A stretch of 9,062 nt of DNA from Bacteroidales bacterium (lineage in GTDB: Bacteria > Bacteroidota > Bacteroidia > Bacteroidales > Tenuifilaceae): the NCBI GenBank assembly GCA_008933525.1, contig WBUV01000095.1, positions 1-9,062 on the forward strand. The letters run 5' to 3'. A program made the translations under genes and the position numbers. The notes under the pieces are model-generated. The model searched no databases and was not told the DNA's origin. It saw only the letters and a list, made by a program, of their open reading frames with translations. Shown here in pieces: positions 1 through 6,875 of the stretch; position 1 is the stretch's first letter; each line of letters starts with the position of its first letter.

Positions 1-1080
1 AATTAGAACTTTGGATACCGACAAAAACCCTTTCCTTAAACCTCTTAACCTTGTGTTTATCTCAAAAATATCCTTTGTAACATTTCCCTTATCCTTTAAA
101 CTGCTTATTATTTGCTTAAAACCTGCAGGGTCGGTAATAAGCTTAAGCGAAAATATGGAGCGCCCAATAACCTCTTCTTCCGATAAACCAACGCCTCGTA
201 AAAAACGGTCGTTAACTTCAATAAAAACGCCATTGGACATACGGCAAATACCCATCCAACTAGGATTTAGTTTAAACGCAAGGGAAAATTTTTGTTCCGA
301 TTCGTTCAGTTTCTCCTGCATTTGGATGAAGTGTGTCATATCCTGAAAAGTTGCCAGAAAAAACCTGCCCTTGCTCATTTTTACAAGTTCTCCGAAAAGA
401 ATTCCCTGCTTTAAATTACCATTGGCATCCTTAAGCATGAAATTGGGTCGGAAAACCCGTTGGTGTTTCATGGCCTCCTCCCTAATTGTGATAACCTCCA
501 TTGGGTTTGGATGAATATTGACTTCGTAGAGCGATTTACCCACCAAATAGTCGTAACTGTATCCGAGTCCATCAATACACGATTCGTTAACATCAATAAT
601 TCGGCCTTCTTCAAAAGAGTAAAGAAGCATCCACAAAGGGCTTAGCTGAAATAGTTTAAAAAAAAGATTATCGGCAACGTTAACACTATACTCAGTTTCA
701 GATTCACCATCGGTATTTCTGTCGGGTGTTTTAATGAATTGCAACCTATAATCAGCAGTATTGATTAACTGGAAAAGGATTGACTCGCCAAACCTATCCT
801 CCAAAGATGTTGCCTGAAACAAGTAATTTATTCTATCGCTATTCGGTGATGTAATGTGTATAAAATACTTCCCTCCATCAATAAAATAATCGTTTACAAA
901 CGCATCCCATCCATCAATATTCCTAAACGACAAAATATCGGAAAAGTAAATATCCGAAGAAGGTGTTTTTTCAAGTCCAATTAAATCTAAAAAACTAGGA
1001 TTCCAATTACGAATTTTAGCCGTGAATAAATCCACAACAAAAAGGGGTGCTGTAAATATATGAAAGTTATTATCGCTCAT
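1..1080 (-). CDS. Multi-PAS domain sensory protein, 3' end beyond the window
   Basis: The minus strand is open without a stop for 360 codons from an ATG at 1080 to the left edge, so the C-terminus is missing. An in-frame TAG lies a few codons upstream of the ATG, which supports this start. Residues about 138-248 form a PAS domain: it begins with the pattern FKLFQLSPLWM, has a central IDVNES segment, and ends FLATFQDMT, as PAS domains do before a linker. Residues about 260-360 form a second PAS domain (SEQKFSLAFKLNPSWM, then FIEVNDRFL and the EEEVIGRS motif). Residues 1-120 look like a divergent third PAS domain (FVVDLFTAKIRNWNPSFLDLIG). No membrane segment or signal peptide is visible, so it is probably cytoplasmic. 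Such proteins usually end in a histidine kinase, GGDEF or other output domain, but the output is off-window and unknown. The antisense open frames here are shadows of this gene. Confidence 0.85.
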   Translation of the reverse strand, partial: MSDNNFHIFTAPLFVVDLFTAKIRNWNPSFLDLIGLEKTPSSDIYFSDILSFRNIDGWDAFVNDYFIDGGKYFIHITSPNSDRINYLFQATSLEDRFGESILFQLINTADYRLQFIKTPDRNTDGESETEYSVNVADNLFFKLFQLSPLWMLLYSFEEGRIIDVNESCIDGLGYSYDYLVGKSLYEVNIHPNPMEVITIREEAMKHQRVFRPNFMLKDANGNLKQGILFGELVKMSKGRFFLATFQDMTHFIQMQEKLNESEQKFSLAFKLNPSWMGICRMSNGVFIEVNDRFLRGVGLSEEEVIGRSIFSLKLITDPAGFKQIISSLKDKGNVTKDIFEINTRLRGLRKGFLSVSKVLI

Positions 1081-1254
1081 TGATAATAAGTTAAACAGCA
1101 ACTAATATTTTTTAATATTACACCAACAATCGATAAATATTCTTAAAGATAAACCATGACACAATTAACAATATAGTAATTTTCCGTATAACTTTTTATG
1201 AAAAAAGTCATTTTAACATTTCTTTGTGCTGAACAACAAGAAAGTAATGATGAA

Positions 1255-2151
1255 TTAAACTTTGCAGTCTTCAGAAATATCTTGCTCAGTTGTAACCTCA
1301 AGGGTAACGTGCTGAATGCCCTCTCGGTTTAAAATCTCCTTTAACTTCTTTCTAATTAAATGCTGACCTGCCAGATCCAAACTTGAATCCACCATTACCT
1401 GTGCTGTTATAGCGTTCTGGGTCGTACTTAAGGCCCATATATGAATATGTTGAACAGCATTTACACCACTAACATCTAAAAGCAAAAGAGAGATTTTAGA
1501 AAGACTTATTCCTCTAGGCACTCCATCCATAGTAAGGGAAAGACTCTCCTTAAAAAGATTCCAGGTGGAGTAAAAAATCACGACAACAATAACAAGACTC
1601 ATAACCAAATCGAGCCAGTAAATGCTCCAAAAAAAGATAAACAAACCTGACACTACAACACCCAACGAAACTGCCGCATCGGCCATAAGGTGCAGGTATG
1701 CACCTTTCACATTCAAATCGTGCTCCTTGTTCCTAAAGAAAAGGAGTGCAGAAACCGCGTTTACAACAATACCTACTCCCGCAACTATTGATATTGCCTG
1801 ACCATCAACTACAACTGGATTTAAAACCCTATGAATACTCTCCCAGAGTATCCCGCCAATTGCAACAAACAGAATAACCGAATTTATAAGCGAAACCAGT
1901 ATGGTTGATTTTTTGTATCCATAGGTAAACTTGTCATTAGCCTTCCTTTTGGCTAACCTGAACGCCAGCATAGCCAACCCAAGTGCAGCAACATCACTTA
2001 AATTATGTCCAGCGTCGGAGATTAATGACAGAGAATTGTAGTATATACCTGCGGCAACCTCAACTACAACATATACTAGATTAATAACAATGCCAATAAT
2101 AAAAGCACGATTCAACGCTTCCCTATTATCTTTAATTTGATGCCCTTCCAT
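1255..2151 (-). CDS. Cation diffusion facilitator (zinc-type CDF) efflux protein
   Basis: This is a 298-residue inner-membrane antiporter of the CDF family, which exports Zn2+ or related divalent metals in exchange for protons. With the start at the ATG at 2151, TM2 carries the metal-site motif SDAGHNLSD (H49 and D53) and TM5 carries HLMAD (H154 and D158). This two-His, two-Asp site is typical of zinc-specific ZitB/CzcD-like members. About six membrane helices lie between residues 15 and 205. A cytoplasmic ferredoxin-like domain follows, with the HIHIWALS motif near residues 235-242. A TTG at 2181 would add ten residues, but they resemble nothing in the family, so I prefer the ATG. There is no His-rich N-terminus or His-rich loop of the kind many CDFs have. 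It is divergent from the NfeD-flotillin operon and is followed by the PAS gene on the same strand. The substrate (Zn, Co or Cd) is inferred from the motif, not proven. Confidence 0.9.
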   Translation of the reverse strand: MEGHQIKDNREALNRAFIIGIVINLVYVVVEVAAGIYYNSLSLISDAGHNLSDVAALGLAMLAFRLAKRKANDKFTYGYKKSTILVSLINSVILFVAIGGILWESIHRVLNPVVVDGQAISIVAGVGIVVNAVSALLFFRNKEHDLNVKGAYLHLMADAAVSLGVVVSGLFIFFWSIYWLDLVMSLVIVVVIFYSTWNLFKESLSLTMDGVPRGISLSKISLLLLDVSGVNAVQHIHIWALSTTQNAITAQVMVDSSLDLAGQHLIRKKLKEILNREGIQHVTLEVTTEQDISEDCKV

Positions 2152-2272
2152 TTGGTGAATTTTTAAAAAGTAACAAACCAATCCAATTTAAGTTTTTTTA
2201 AGAAATACTTTTTAGCAAAATAAACTCTCTGCCCAAAAATTTCATATCTTCACATAAATAATCTTTAAATCG

Positions 2273-2866
2273 ATGGAAATACTTAGCATTAATTCGTGGT
2301 GGGAAGGTTTATCCACCCTATCAAAAGTTTACTGGATGATTGCCATCCCTGCTTCTGTAATCTTCCTTATTCAAATTGTGATGACCTTTGTAGGAGCTGA
2401 TTCGGATGGCCATATGGATGCCACAGGCGATGCCGATGCCAGCGTAGATGGAGATGCTGGAATTGGGTTTCAACTAATCAGCCTAAAAAACTTTATTGGG
2501 TTCTTTACCATTTTCGGATGGGTAGGAATTGCATGTATCGACTCAGGACTATCAACCCCATTAACTATCACAATTTCCTTCATTTGTGGCTTACTAATGA
2601 TGGTTATAATGGCAACAATTTTCTACTTTATGGGAAAATTGGTTGAGTCGGGCAATGTGGTTATGGCCTCTGCTGTCGGAAAAACTGGAACGGTTTACCT
2701 TGTGGTACCAGCTAACCGCAAAGCTGCAGGAAAAATTCAATTTCAACATCAAGGATTCAGAACGATCGATGCAATGACAGATGAAACCGAGGATATTCCA
2801 ACTGGCGCTGTTATACAGGTTACTGCTGTAATCAATGATGATTTGGTGCTAGTTAAAAAAGTGTAA
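2273..2866 (+). CDS. NfeD/YuaF-like OB-fold membrane protein, flotillin partner
   Basis: This is a 197-residue membrane protein of the NfeD-like class (YuaF type, without the protease domain). One helix (about residues 18-40) is followed by an Asp/Gly-rich loop (41-65) with seven aspartates, then two helices (about 72-90 and 95-122). The C-terminal domain (130-197) begins at SAVGKTGTV and ends ITV-like with AVINDDLVLVKK, which fits the NfeD OB-fold. It lies 69 nt upstream of a flotillin gene. This mirrors the yuaF-floT (yuaG) operon of Bacillus, where the two proteins act together in detergent-resistant membrane microdomains. From that known pairing I infer a role in flotillin assembly or membrane organisation. 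The start ATG at 2273 gives a short hydrophilic N-terminus. No convincing -7/-33 promoter was found in the 121 bases upstream. The acidic loop could bind cations, but that is speculation. Confidence 0.85.
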   Translation: MEILSINSWWEGLSTLSKVYWMIAIPASVIFLIQIVMTFVGADSDGHMDATGDADASVDGDAGIGFQLISLKNFIGFFTIFGWVGIACIDSGLSTPLTITISFICGLLMMVIMATIFYFMGKLVESGNVVMASAVGKTGTVYLVVPANRKAAGKIQFQHQGFRTIDAMTDETEDIPTGAVIQVTAVINDDLVLVKKV

Positions 2867-2871
2867 ATAAA

Positions 2872-2899
2872 GTCATGCCGAACTTGTTTCAGCATTTCA
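2872..2899. repeat. Degenerate REP-like hairpin element in the NfeD-flotillin gap
   Basis: Arms ATGCCGAA (2875-2882) and TTCAGCAT (2888-2895) flank the loop CTTGT, making a stem of eight positions with a single C/A mismatch. The string closely resembles a short palindromic repeat with the core CTGAACTTGTTTCAG that I recall as dispersed in many Bacteroidota genomes. This copy has one change that breaks a central pair. It lies six bases after the upstream stop codon. It has no T-tract, so it is not a standard terminator, though it could affect mRNA processing or stability between the two genes. Copy number elsewhere in the genome cannot be seen from this window. Confidence 0.5.
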
Positions 2900-2935
2900 C
2901 AATTATTTCTATATAAAATCCTAAAATATCTAAAT

Positions 2936-4345
2936 ATGAGTCAATTTGTAGTTTTTGCAATTGTAATTGGGGTAATATTCGTATTTATCCTAATTGTGTC
3001 GTTATTTAAACGATACAAGCGTTGCCCTTCCGACAGGGTTCTAGTTATATATGGAAAAGTAGGTAAAAGTAAAACCGCCGAGGCTCGTTCAGCCAAATGT
3101 ATACATGGTGGAGCTGCCTTTATTTGGCCGGTCATTCAAGATTACTCATTCCTTAACCTTACCCCTATTTCCATTGAAATTAACCTAACCAATGCACTTA
3201 GCCAGCAGAATATTCGTGTTGACGTGCCATCGCGTTTCACCGTAGGTATATCAACCGAGCCAGGAGTAATGGACAATGCTGCAGAGCGTCTGTTAGGTTT
3301 AAGTCAGGACGATATCAGCAACCTAGCAAAGGATATTATTTTTGGTCAGCTCCGCTTGGTTGTAGCAACCATGGATATTGAAGAAATCAATAGCAACCGC
3401 GACAAATTCCTTGCCGCTGTTTCGTCGAACGTGGAGGCTGAGTTGAAGAAGATAGGTTTGAAACTAATCAACGTAAACGTAACCGACATCAACGACGAGT
3501 CTGGCTATATTGTAGCATTAGGTAGAGAGGCTGCTGCAAAGGCTATTAACGATGCCAAAAAGAGCGTTGCTGAAAAGAACCGCGACGGTTCAATTGGTGA
3601 GGCTAATGCACTCCGCGACCAACGTGTTCAGGTTTCATCGGCCGATGCAACTGCGGTTGAAGGGGAAAACAACGCAAAGGTTACAATAGCCAATTCAAAT
3701 GCAACCCGTAGGGAAAGAGAAGCAGAAGCAGAAAGAAAAGCGATTGCTGCAGAGAAAGTAAATCAAGCTAAAGCATTGGAAGAGGCTTACGCCGCTGAAA
3801 GAGAAGCTGAATTAGCCCGTGCAGAGCGTCAGGAAGCAACCCAGAAAGCCGATATTGTGGTTCCTGCACAAATCAATAAGGAGAAAATTGAGATTGATGC
3901 TGAGGCAATGGCAGAACAAATCCGCCGTCATGCACGTGGAGAAGCCGATGCAATTTATATGAAGATGCAGGCTGAAGCAAAAGGTATTTACGAAATACTA
4001 AGTAAACAGGCCGAAGGTTTCGAGAAACTAAGCAAAGCAACCGGAAACTCACAGGATGCAGTAATGATGATGATTGCCGATAAGTTGCCAGAATTGGTTA
4101 AAACTCAGGTTGAAGCCATTAAGAACCTTAAGATTGATAAGATTACCGTTTGGGATAATATGGGATCTGGCAAAGATGGAAAATCACCAACCTCTGCGAA
4201 TTTCCTTTCTGGAATGCTTGGCTCAATCCCTCCATTCGAGGAACTTTTCAAAATGGCCGGTATGGAACTGCCAAACTACCTAAAAGGCAAAAGCATTGAG
4301 CAAAGCCAAAAGGATAACGCTACAGATGCTGAAGAGGTAAAATAA
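2936..4345 (+). CDS. floT: Flotillin family protein (SPFH domain, YuaG/FloT type)
   Basis: This 469-residue flotillin scaffolds functional membrane microdomains. The N-terminus (residues 4-24) is a membrane-inserting hydrophobic segment followed by a basic KRYKRC stretch. The SPFH/band-7 domain spans about 30-205 and includes DINDESGYIVALGREAAAK, close to the flotillin consensus at the domain end. Residues about 205-350 form a long Ala/Glu-rich coiled coil with repeated EAE, ERKA and AERE patterns, as in eukaryotic and bacterial flotillins. The C-terminal part (about 350-469) contains the EGFEKLSKATG segment and ends in a polar tail. Length is near that of Bacillus YuaG (about 509). It is probably cotranscribed with the NfeD-like gene 69 nt upstream and ends at a strong terminator. 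An antisense frame at 2941-3135 and a +1 frame at 4074-4283 are shadows. The molecular role is inferred from family knowledge; no client proteins are evident nearby. Confidence 0.93.
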   Translation: MSQFVVFAIVIGVIFVFILIVSLFKRYKRCPSDRVLVIYGKVGKSKTAEARSAKCIHGGAAFIWPVIQDYSFLNLTPISIEINLTNALSQQNIRVDVPSRFTVGISTEPGVMDNAAERLLGLSQDDISNLAKDIIFGQLRLVVATMDIEEINSNRDKFLAAVSSNVEAELKKIGLKLINVNVTDINDESGYIVALGREAAAKAINDAKKSVAEKNRDGSIGEANALRDQRVQVSSADATAVEGENNAKVTIANSNATRREREAEAERKAIAAEKVNQAKALEEAYAAEREAELARAERQEATQKADIVVPAQINKEKIEIDAEAMAEQIRRHARGEADAIYMKMQAEAKGIYEILSKQAEGFEKLSKATGNSQDAVMMMIADKLPELVKTQVEAIKNLKIDKITVWDNMGSGKDGKSPTSANFLSGMLGSIPPFEELFKMAGMELPNYLKGKSIEQSQKDNATDAEEVK

Positions 4346-4365
4346 CGACAAAATAGATCATAAAG

Positions 4366-4402
4366 AAAGGGTGTCAAGTTTGAATTGACACCCTTTTTTT
4401 TT
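4366..4402 (+). terminator. Rho-independent terminator of the NfeD-flotillin operon
   Basis: A perfect 12-bp stem, AAAGGGTGTCAA (4366-4377) with TTGACACCCTTT (4385-4396), encloses a 7-nt loop. The T-tract starts inside the stem and runs to 4402, giving nine T residues (4394-4402). It begins 20 nt after the flotillin stop codon. The convergent arsenite exporter gene ends at 4414, just beyond it. On the minus strand the same stem is followed by CTTTCTTTA, so it probably terminates both transcripts, more weakly for the ars operon. Confidence 0.93.
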
Positions 4403-4413
4403 ACTAATAAGCC

Positions 4414-5481
4414 TTACTCTTTAAACATCGATTTTTTAAATCTGAAAGCAACATTCACCAATGCTATCATCACAGGAACTTCTACTAAAGGACCTATTAC
4501 GGCGGCAAATGCTTCGCCGGAGTTTATGCCGAATACTGCTATAGCCACTGCAATGGCTAGTTCAAAGTTATTACTCGCTGCAGTAAATGATAATGTGGTT
4601 GATTGCTCATAGTTTGCACCAGCCTTTTTGCTCATTATGAACGAGAGCACAAACATCACTACAAAATAAATTATCAGTGGAATGGCAATGAGTACAACAT
4701 CCATTGGGATTTTTACGATGTACTCCCCTTTTAGCGAGAACATCACTATAATAGTAAATAGTAGCGCGATAAGAGTTAACGGGCTAATTTTGGGAACAAA
4801 CTTGGTGTTATACCACTCCTTACTCTTAACACGAGTAAGAATAAATCGGGTTAAAAACCCTGCTATAAAAGGAATACCCAAATATATGAACACACTCTCG
4901 GCTATTTGCCCAATTGTAATAGACTCTACGCTTGTATTGGTCGGGATTCCAAACCAGCCGGGTAGTATAGCAATAAAAAAGTAAGCGTAAACCGAGAAAA
5001 ACAACACTTGGAAAATGGAGTTGAATGCTACCAAGCCTGCGGCGTATTCAGTATCGCCTTTGGCTAAATCGTTCCAAACAATAACCATTGCAATACAGCG
5101 CGCCAAGCCTATCATAATTATTCCGTACATATACGGCAGGTTGGCATTATTTTCGCCAGGAAACAATTTAAAAAAAAGAATTGCCAAAGCAAACATCAAT
5201 ACTGGGCCCAAAACCCAGTTCTGAAACAGCGATAAACCTAATACCTTTGTGTTTCGGAAAACATCTCCAAGTTCTTCGTACTTTACCTTTGCCAATGGCG
5301 GATACATCATCACAATTAAACCAATGGCAATTGGAATATTGGTAGTTCCGCTCGACATACTGTTCCAAAACTCTGCAACGCTAGGGCTAAGCCAACCGGC
5401 AAATACGCCAATAAACATTGCTAGGAAAATCCACAGGGTTAAGTACCTGTCTAGAAATTTGAGTCGTTTTTGTGAGGGCAT
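4414..5481 (-). CDS. acr3: Arsenite efflux permease, Acr3 family
   Basis: This 355-residue inner-membrane carrier extrudes As(III) from the cell and is the last step of the arsenate-detoxification pathway encoded here. It matches the Acr3 (ArsB-type, bile-acid/sodium symporter superfamily) family in length and motifs. The invariant cysteine lies in TM4 in the [13 protein letters not shown] motif (C129). The conserved glutamates are E307 in [15 protein letters not shown] and E334 in [13 protein letters not shown]. Ten membrane helices are expected and the hydrophobic pattern agrees. The N-terminus ([16 protein letters not shown]) is typical. It is the last gene of an operon behind arsR, a rhodanese-like gene and arsC; the gap to arsC is 52 nt, the longest in the operon. 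It converges on the flotillin operon with a shared terminator region. The family is unrelated in fold to E. coli ArsB. Identification is secure; antimonite transport is possible but not indicated. Confidence 0.96.
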   Translation of the reverse strand: MPSQKRLKFLDRYLTLWIFLAMFIGVFAGWLSPSVAEFWNSMSSGTTNIPIAIGLIVMMYPPLAKVKYEELGDVFRNTKVLGLSLFQNWVLGPVLMFALAILFFKLFPGENNANLPYMYGIIMIGLARCIAMVIVWNDLAKGDTEYAAGLVAFNSIFQVLFFSVYAYFFIAILPGWFGIPTNTSVESITIGQIAESVFIYLGIPFIAGFLTRFILTRVKSKEWYNTKFVPKISPLTLIALLFTIIVMFSLKGEYIVKIPMDVVLIAIPLIIYFVVMFVLSFIMSKKAGANYEQSTTLSFTAASNNFELAIAVAIAVFGINSGEAFAAVIGPLVEVPVMIALVNVAFRFKKSMFKE

Positions 5482-5533
5482 AATCTTTTTTAATTAGGCA
5501 ATTAGACAATGAGTCAATTTGAAAATTTATTAA

Positions 5534-5989
5534 TTAGTTACAACCGCAACCACACCCACAACTACTTTCCCCCTTAATCTGGCTTTTGTAGAAAGAGTAA
5601 AATCCGGTCTTTATCTCATCACGAACTCTGCGAAACTCGGCAAGGATTTCTTCTTCAGTTCCAGCGGCCTCGGCTGGGTCGTCGTAGCCTAGGTGCCAGC
5701 GCTGTTTTACTTTTCCAGTAAAAACCGGACAGTTCTCGTTGGCTCCGCCACAAACGGTAATCACATAATCCCACTCCTCAGCAATATATTTATCGACGTG
5801 TGTTGGCGTATGCTGGGTAATATCAATCCCAACCTCGCTCATAACCTTAATCGCATTGGGATTTACTTTTGCAGCAGGAGCGGTTCCTGCGGAGTAAACT
5901 TGCAGGGTTGAATCGAACGATTTTAAAAATCCATGAGCCATTTGGCTTCGGCAGCTGTTGCCTGTGCATAGAACTAAAATTTTTGACAT
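5534..5989 (-). CDS. arsC: Arsenate reductase, thioredoxin-coupled (LMW-PTPase fold)
   Basis: This 151-residue cytoplasmic enzyme reduces arsenate to arsenite. It belongs to the low-molecular-weight tyrosine phosphatase-like ArsC class exemplified by S. aureus pI258 ArsC. The P-loop is CTGNSCR, with nucleophile C8 and R14. The redox pair is C80 and C87 in TVCGGANENCPVF, which passes the disulfide to thioredoxin. The DDP motif (D104) supplies the general acid, followed by EFRRVRDEIK as in the family. The core ends near residue 138. An unusual tail follows, SSCGCGCGCN, with cysteines at 144, 146, 148 and 150 alternating with glycine. This tail is absent from the characterised S. aureus and B. 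subtilis enzymes and might bind As(III) or another metal; that is inference. The start is 4 nt after the rhodanese-like stop, so the two are tightly coupled. The next gene is the Acr3 exporter. Confidence 0.95.
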   Translation of the reverse strand: MSKILVLCTGNSCRSQMAHGFLKSFDSTLQVYSAGTAPAAKVNPNAIKVMSEVGIDITQHTPTHVDKYIAEEWDYVITVCGGANENCPVFTGKVKQRWHLGYDDPAEAAGTEEEILAEFRRVRDEIKTGFYSFYKSQIKGESSCGCGCGCN

Positions 5990-5993
5990 AGTA

Positions 5994-6419
5994 TTATTTT
6001 TTTAAACGATTTCGAAATTTTAACTGACAGGTACACGAACCATCGAGTTGTTCCGTGAAGTCAATTTTAATTGGCAATCCATCACGCTCCCACTCCACAA
6101 TTCCTCCGGCCAAATTGGCGATATTAGCGTAACCAGCATCTTTAAGCATGATGAAAGCCTCGTGACTATGAATGCCCGTAGAATCGGCAAGAATTACAGC
6201 AATATCTTTAGGAATAACCTCCATGTTGTCGATCAGAGTGCTGACTGAACAGTAAATAACCTTTGGAACATCAAATTGTTTATAGGCCGTAAAACTTTCC
6301 TCGCGAACATCAACAATAATTGCATTACCATCTTCTGCTAAAGCGTAAGCATCCTTTGGAGTTAGGTTGATTATACCCCCGCTAAAGTAACAATTGATAA
6401 AAAAGACAGATTTATCCAT
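5994..6419 (-). CDS. Rhodanese-fold protein lacking the catalytic cysteine
   Basis: This is a 141-residue single-domain rhodanese homologue. Recognisable elements are LTPKDAYALAEDGNAIIVDVRE at about residues 19-40, YANIANLAGGIVEWERDGLPI at 97-117, and an active-site loop at 76-88. In active rhodaneses that loop reads Cys-x-x-Gly-x-Arg-Ser, whereas here it is DSTGIHS, with Asp79 at the cysteine position and His at the arginine position. Sulfurtransferase or arsenate reductase chemistry by the usual cysteine is therefore unlikely. Other cysteines occur at 10, 57, 129 and 131; the last two form a CTC motif in the tail (GSCTCQLKFRNR). The protein may act as a binding or regulatory domain, or use the CTC pair to bind thiols or arsenic; this is not known. 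It sits between arsR (11-nt gap) and arsC (4-nt gap), which argues for a function in arsenic detoxification. No signal peptide is obvious. Confidence 0.85.
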   Translation of the reverse strand: MDKSVFFINCYFSGGIINLTPKDAYALAEDGNAIIVDVREESFTAYKQFDVPKVIYCSVSTLIDNMEVIPKDIAVILADSTGIHSHEAFIMLKDAGYANIANLAGGIVEWERDGLPIKIDFTEQLDGSCTCQLKFRNRLKK

Positions 6420-6430
6420 TTGATGATTAT

Positions 6431-6772
6431 TTAGGATTTACTATCGATACTACAATCAACGCTAGCTTCTTTAATTGGTTTAAAGAAAGTCTCGAACATA
6501 ACGAGGTACTTTGTGATGTTTGCATTGCAAAGGCAGTAGTTTATCTTGAGTCCATCAATGGTTCCGTGGATTATTCCTAACTCCTTAAGTTCCTTAAGAT
6601 GTTGCGAAACCGTTGTACGGCTCAGGGGTAGATAATCCGATATATCGCCCGAGATACAGGTTTTAGACTCTGCCAAGAACTTTAGAATGGCCAAACGTGC
6701 AGGGTGCGATACCGCTTTGGCGAACAGGGCCAACTCTTGTAACGATTCATCAAATACTTCCGACTTATTCAT
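6431..6772 (-). CDS. arsR: ArsR-family metalloregulator, first gene of the ars operon
   Basis: This 113-residue winged-helix repressor probably releases operator DNA on binding As(III). After an N-terminal helix comes the SHPARLAILKFLAESKTC segment (about 22-39), then the recognition helix region LSRTTVSQHLKELKELG (50-66) and the wing IDGLKINYCLC. Cysteines are C39, C80, C82 and C107. The usual CVC pair in helix 3 is reduced to one Cys (TCISGD), so the arsenic site probably combines C39 with wing or C-terminal cysteines (inference). An in-frame ATG at 6808 would add 12 residues, but it lies upstream of the predicted transcription start and inside the operator, so I choose the ATG at 6772. This gene heads an operon with the rhodanese-like gene, arsC and acr3. 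The promoter and operator are just upstream, which implies autoregulation. It is paralogous to the ArsR encoded at 8255-8602. Confidence 0.92.
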   Translation of the reverse strand: MNKSEVFDESLQELALFAKAVSHPARLAILKFLAESKTCISGDISDYLPLSRTTVSQHLKELKELGIIHGTIDGLKINYCLCNANITKYLVMFETFFKPIKEASVDCSIDSKS

Positions 6773-6787
6773 TATTAACTTATTACT

Positions 6788-6809
6788 AATGTCGCAAACA
6801 TACGACATT
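6788..6809. promoter_or_regulatory. Probable ArsR operator palindrome
   Basis: Arms AATGTCG and CGACATT (7 bp, perfect) at 6788-6794 and 6803-6809 are separated by 8 bases. The 8-base spacer, read on the minus strand, is TATGTTTG, exactly the -7 box of the arsR promoter. A repressor dimer bound here would block RNA polymerase. The size and symmetry fit SmtB/ArsR-family operators. Assignment to the ArsR encoded immediately downstream is inference from position; the paralogous ArsR could also bind. Confidence 0.75.
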
Positions 6810-6826
6810 GTGTTGCAAAAAACAAA
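6795..6826 (-). promoter_or_regulatory. Bacteroidota-type promoter of the arsR-rhodanese-arsC-acr3 operon
   Basis: On the minus strand, TTTG (forward 6823-6826) is followed after exactly 20 nt by TATGTTTG (forward 6795-6802). This matches the Bacteroidota -33 TTTG and -7 TAnnTTTG consensus at every informative position with normal spacing. The predicted transcription start is near 6788-6791, leaving a leader of about 16-19 nt before the arsR ATG at 6772. The -7 box lies in the centre of the operator palindrome. Confidence 0.85.
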
Positions 6827-6862
6827 CCTTAAGCAATGATTTATATCAACTGGTTAAGGTTT
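6817..6862 (-). terminator. Probable intrinsic terminator after the permease/DGC operon
   Basis: On the minus strand a perfect 9-bp stem (AAACCTTAA with TTAAGGTTT, forward 6854-6862 and 6824-6832) is followed by GTTTTTT (6817-6823). The 21-nt loop can itself fold, with TGAT and ATCA arms around ATAA. It starts 13 nt after the DGC-protein stop codon. The stem is AT-rich, so termination may be partial. Its 3' arm and T-tract overlap the -33 box of the ars promoter. Confidence 0.55.
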
Positions 6863-6875
6863 TGCTCAAAAAAGA

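Noticed and set aside
1081..1254. Possible small gene, RNA or terminator between the CDF and PAS genes
   Set aside because: AT-rich with no convincing ORF, GC-containing hairpin or promoter consensus; I see nothing supportable in it.
2152..2181. Ten-residue N-terminal extension of the CDF protein from a TTG
   Set aside because: TTG start, no family resemblance, and an ATG at 2151 starts just before the conserved region.
2182..2272. Promoters for the divergent CDF and NfeD-flotillin genes
   Set aside because: Only partial -7 matches (for example TATCTTCA at 2245-2252, and TAAATTGG on the minus strand) without a TTG at the right distance; too weak to annotate.
4682..4984. Plus-strand open frames across the acr3 and arsC genes
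   Set aside because: They are antisense shadows of well-supported membrane and enzyme genes and have no family resemblance.
5495..5525. Imperfect inverted repeat (AATTAGAC ... GTCAATT) between arsC and acr3 as a second operator
   Set aside because: It has a bulge, is AT-rich, does not match the arsR operator arms and lacks a clear promoter beside it.
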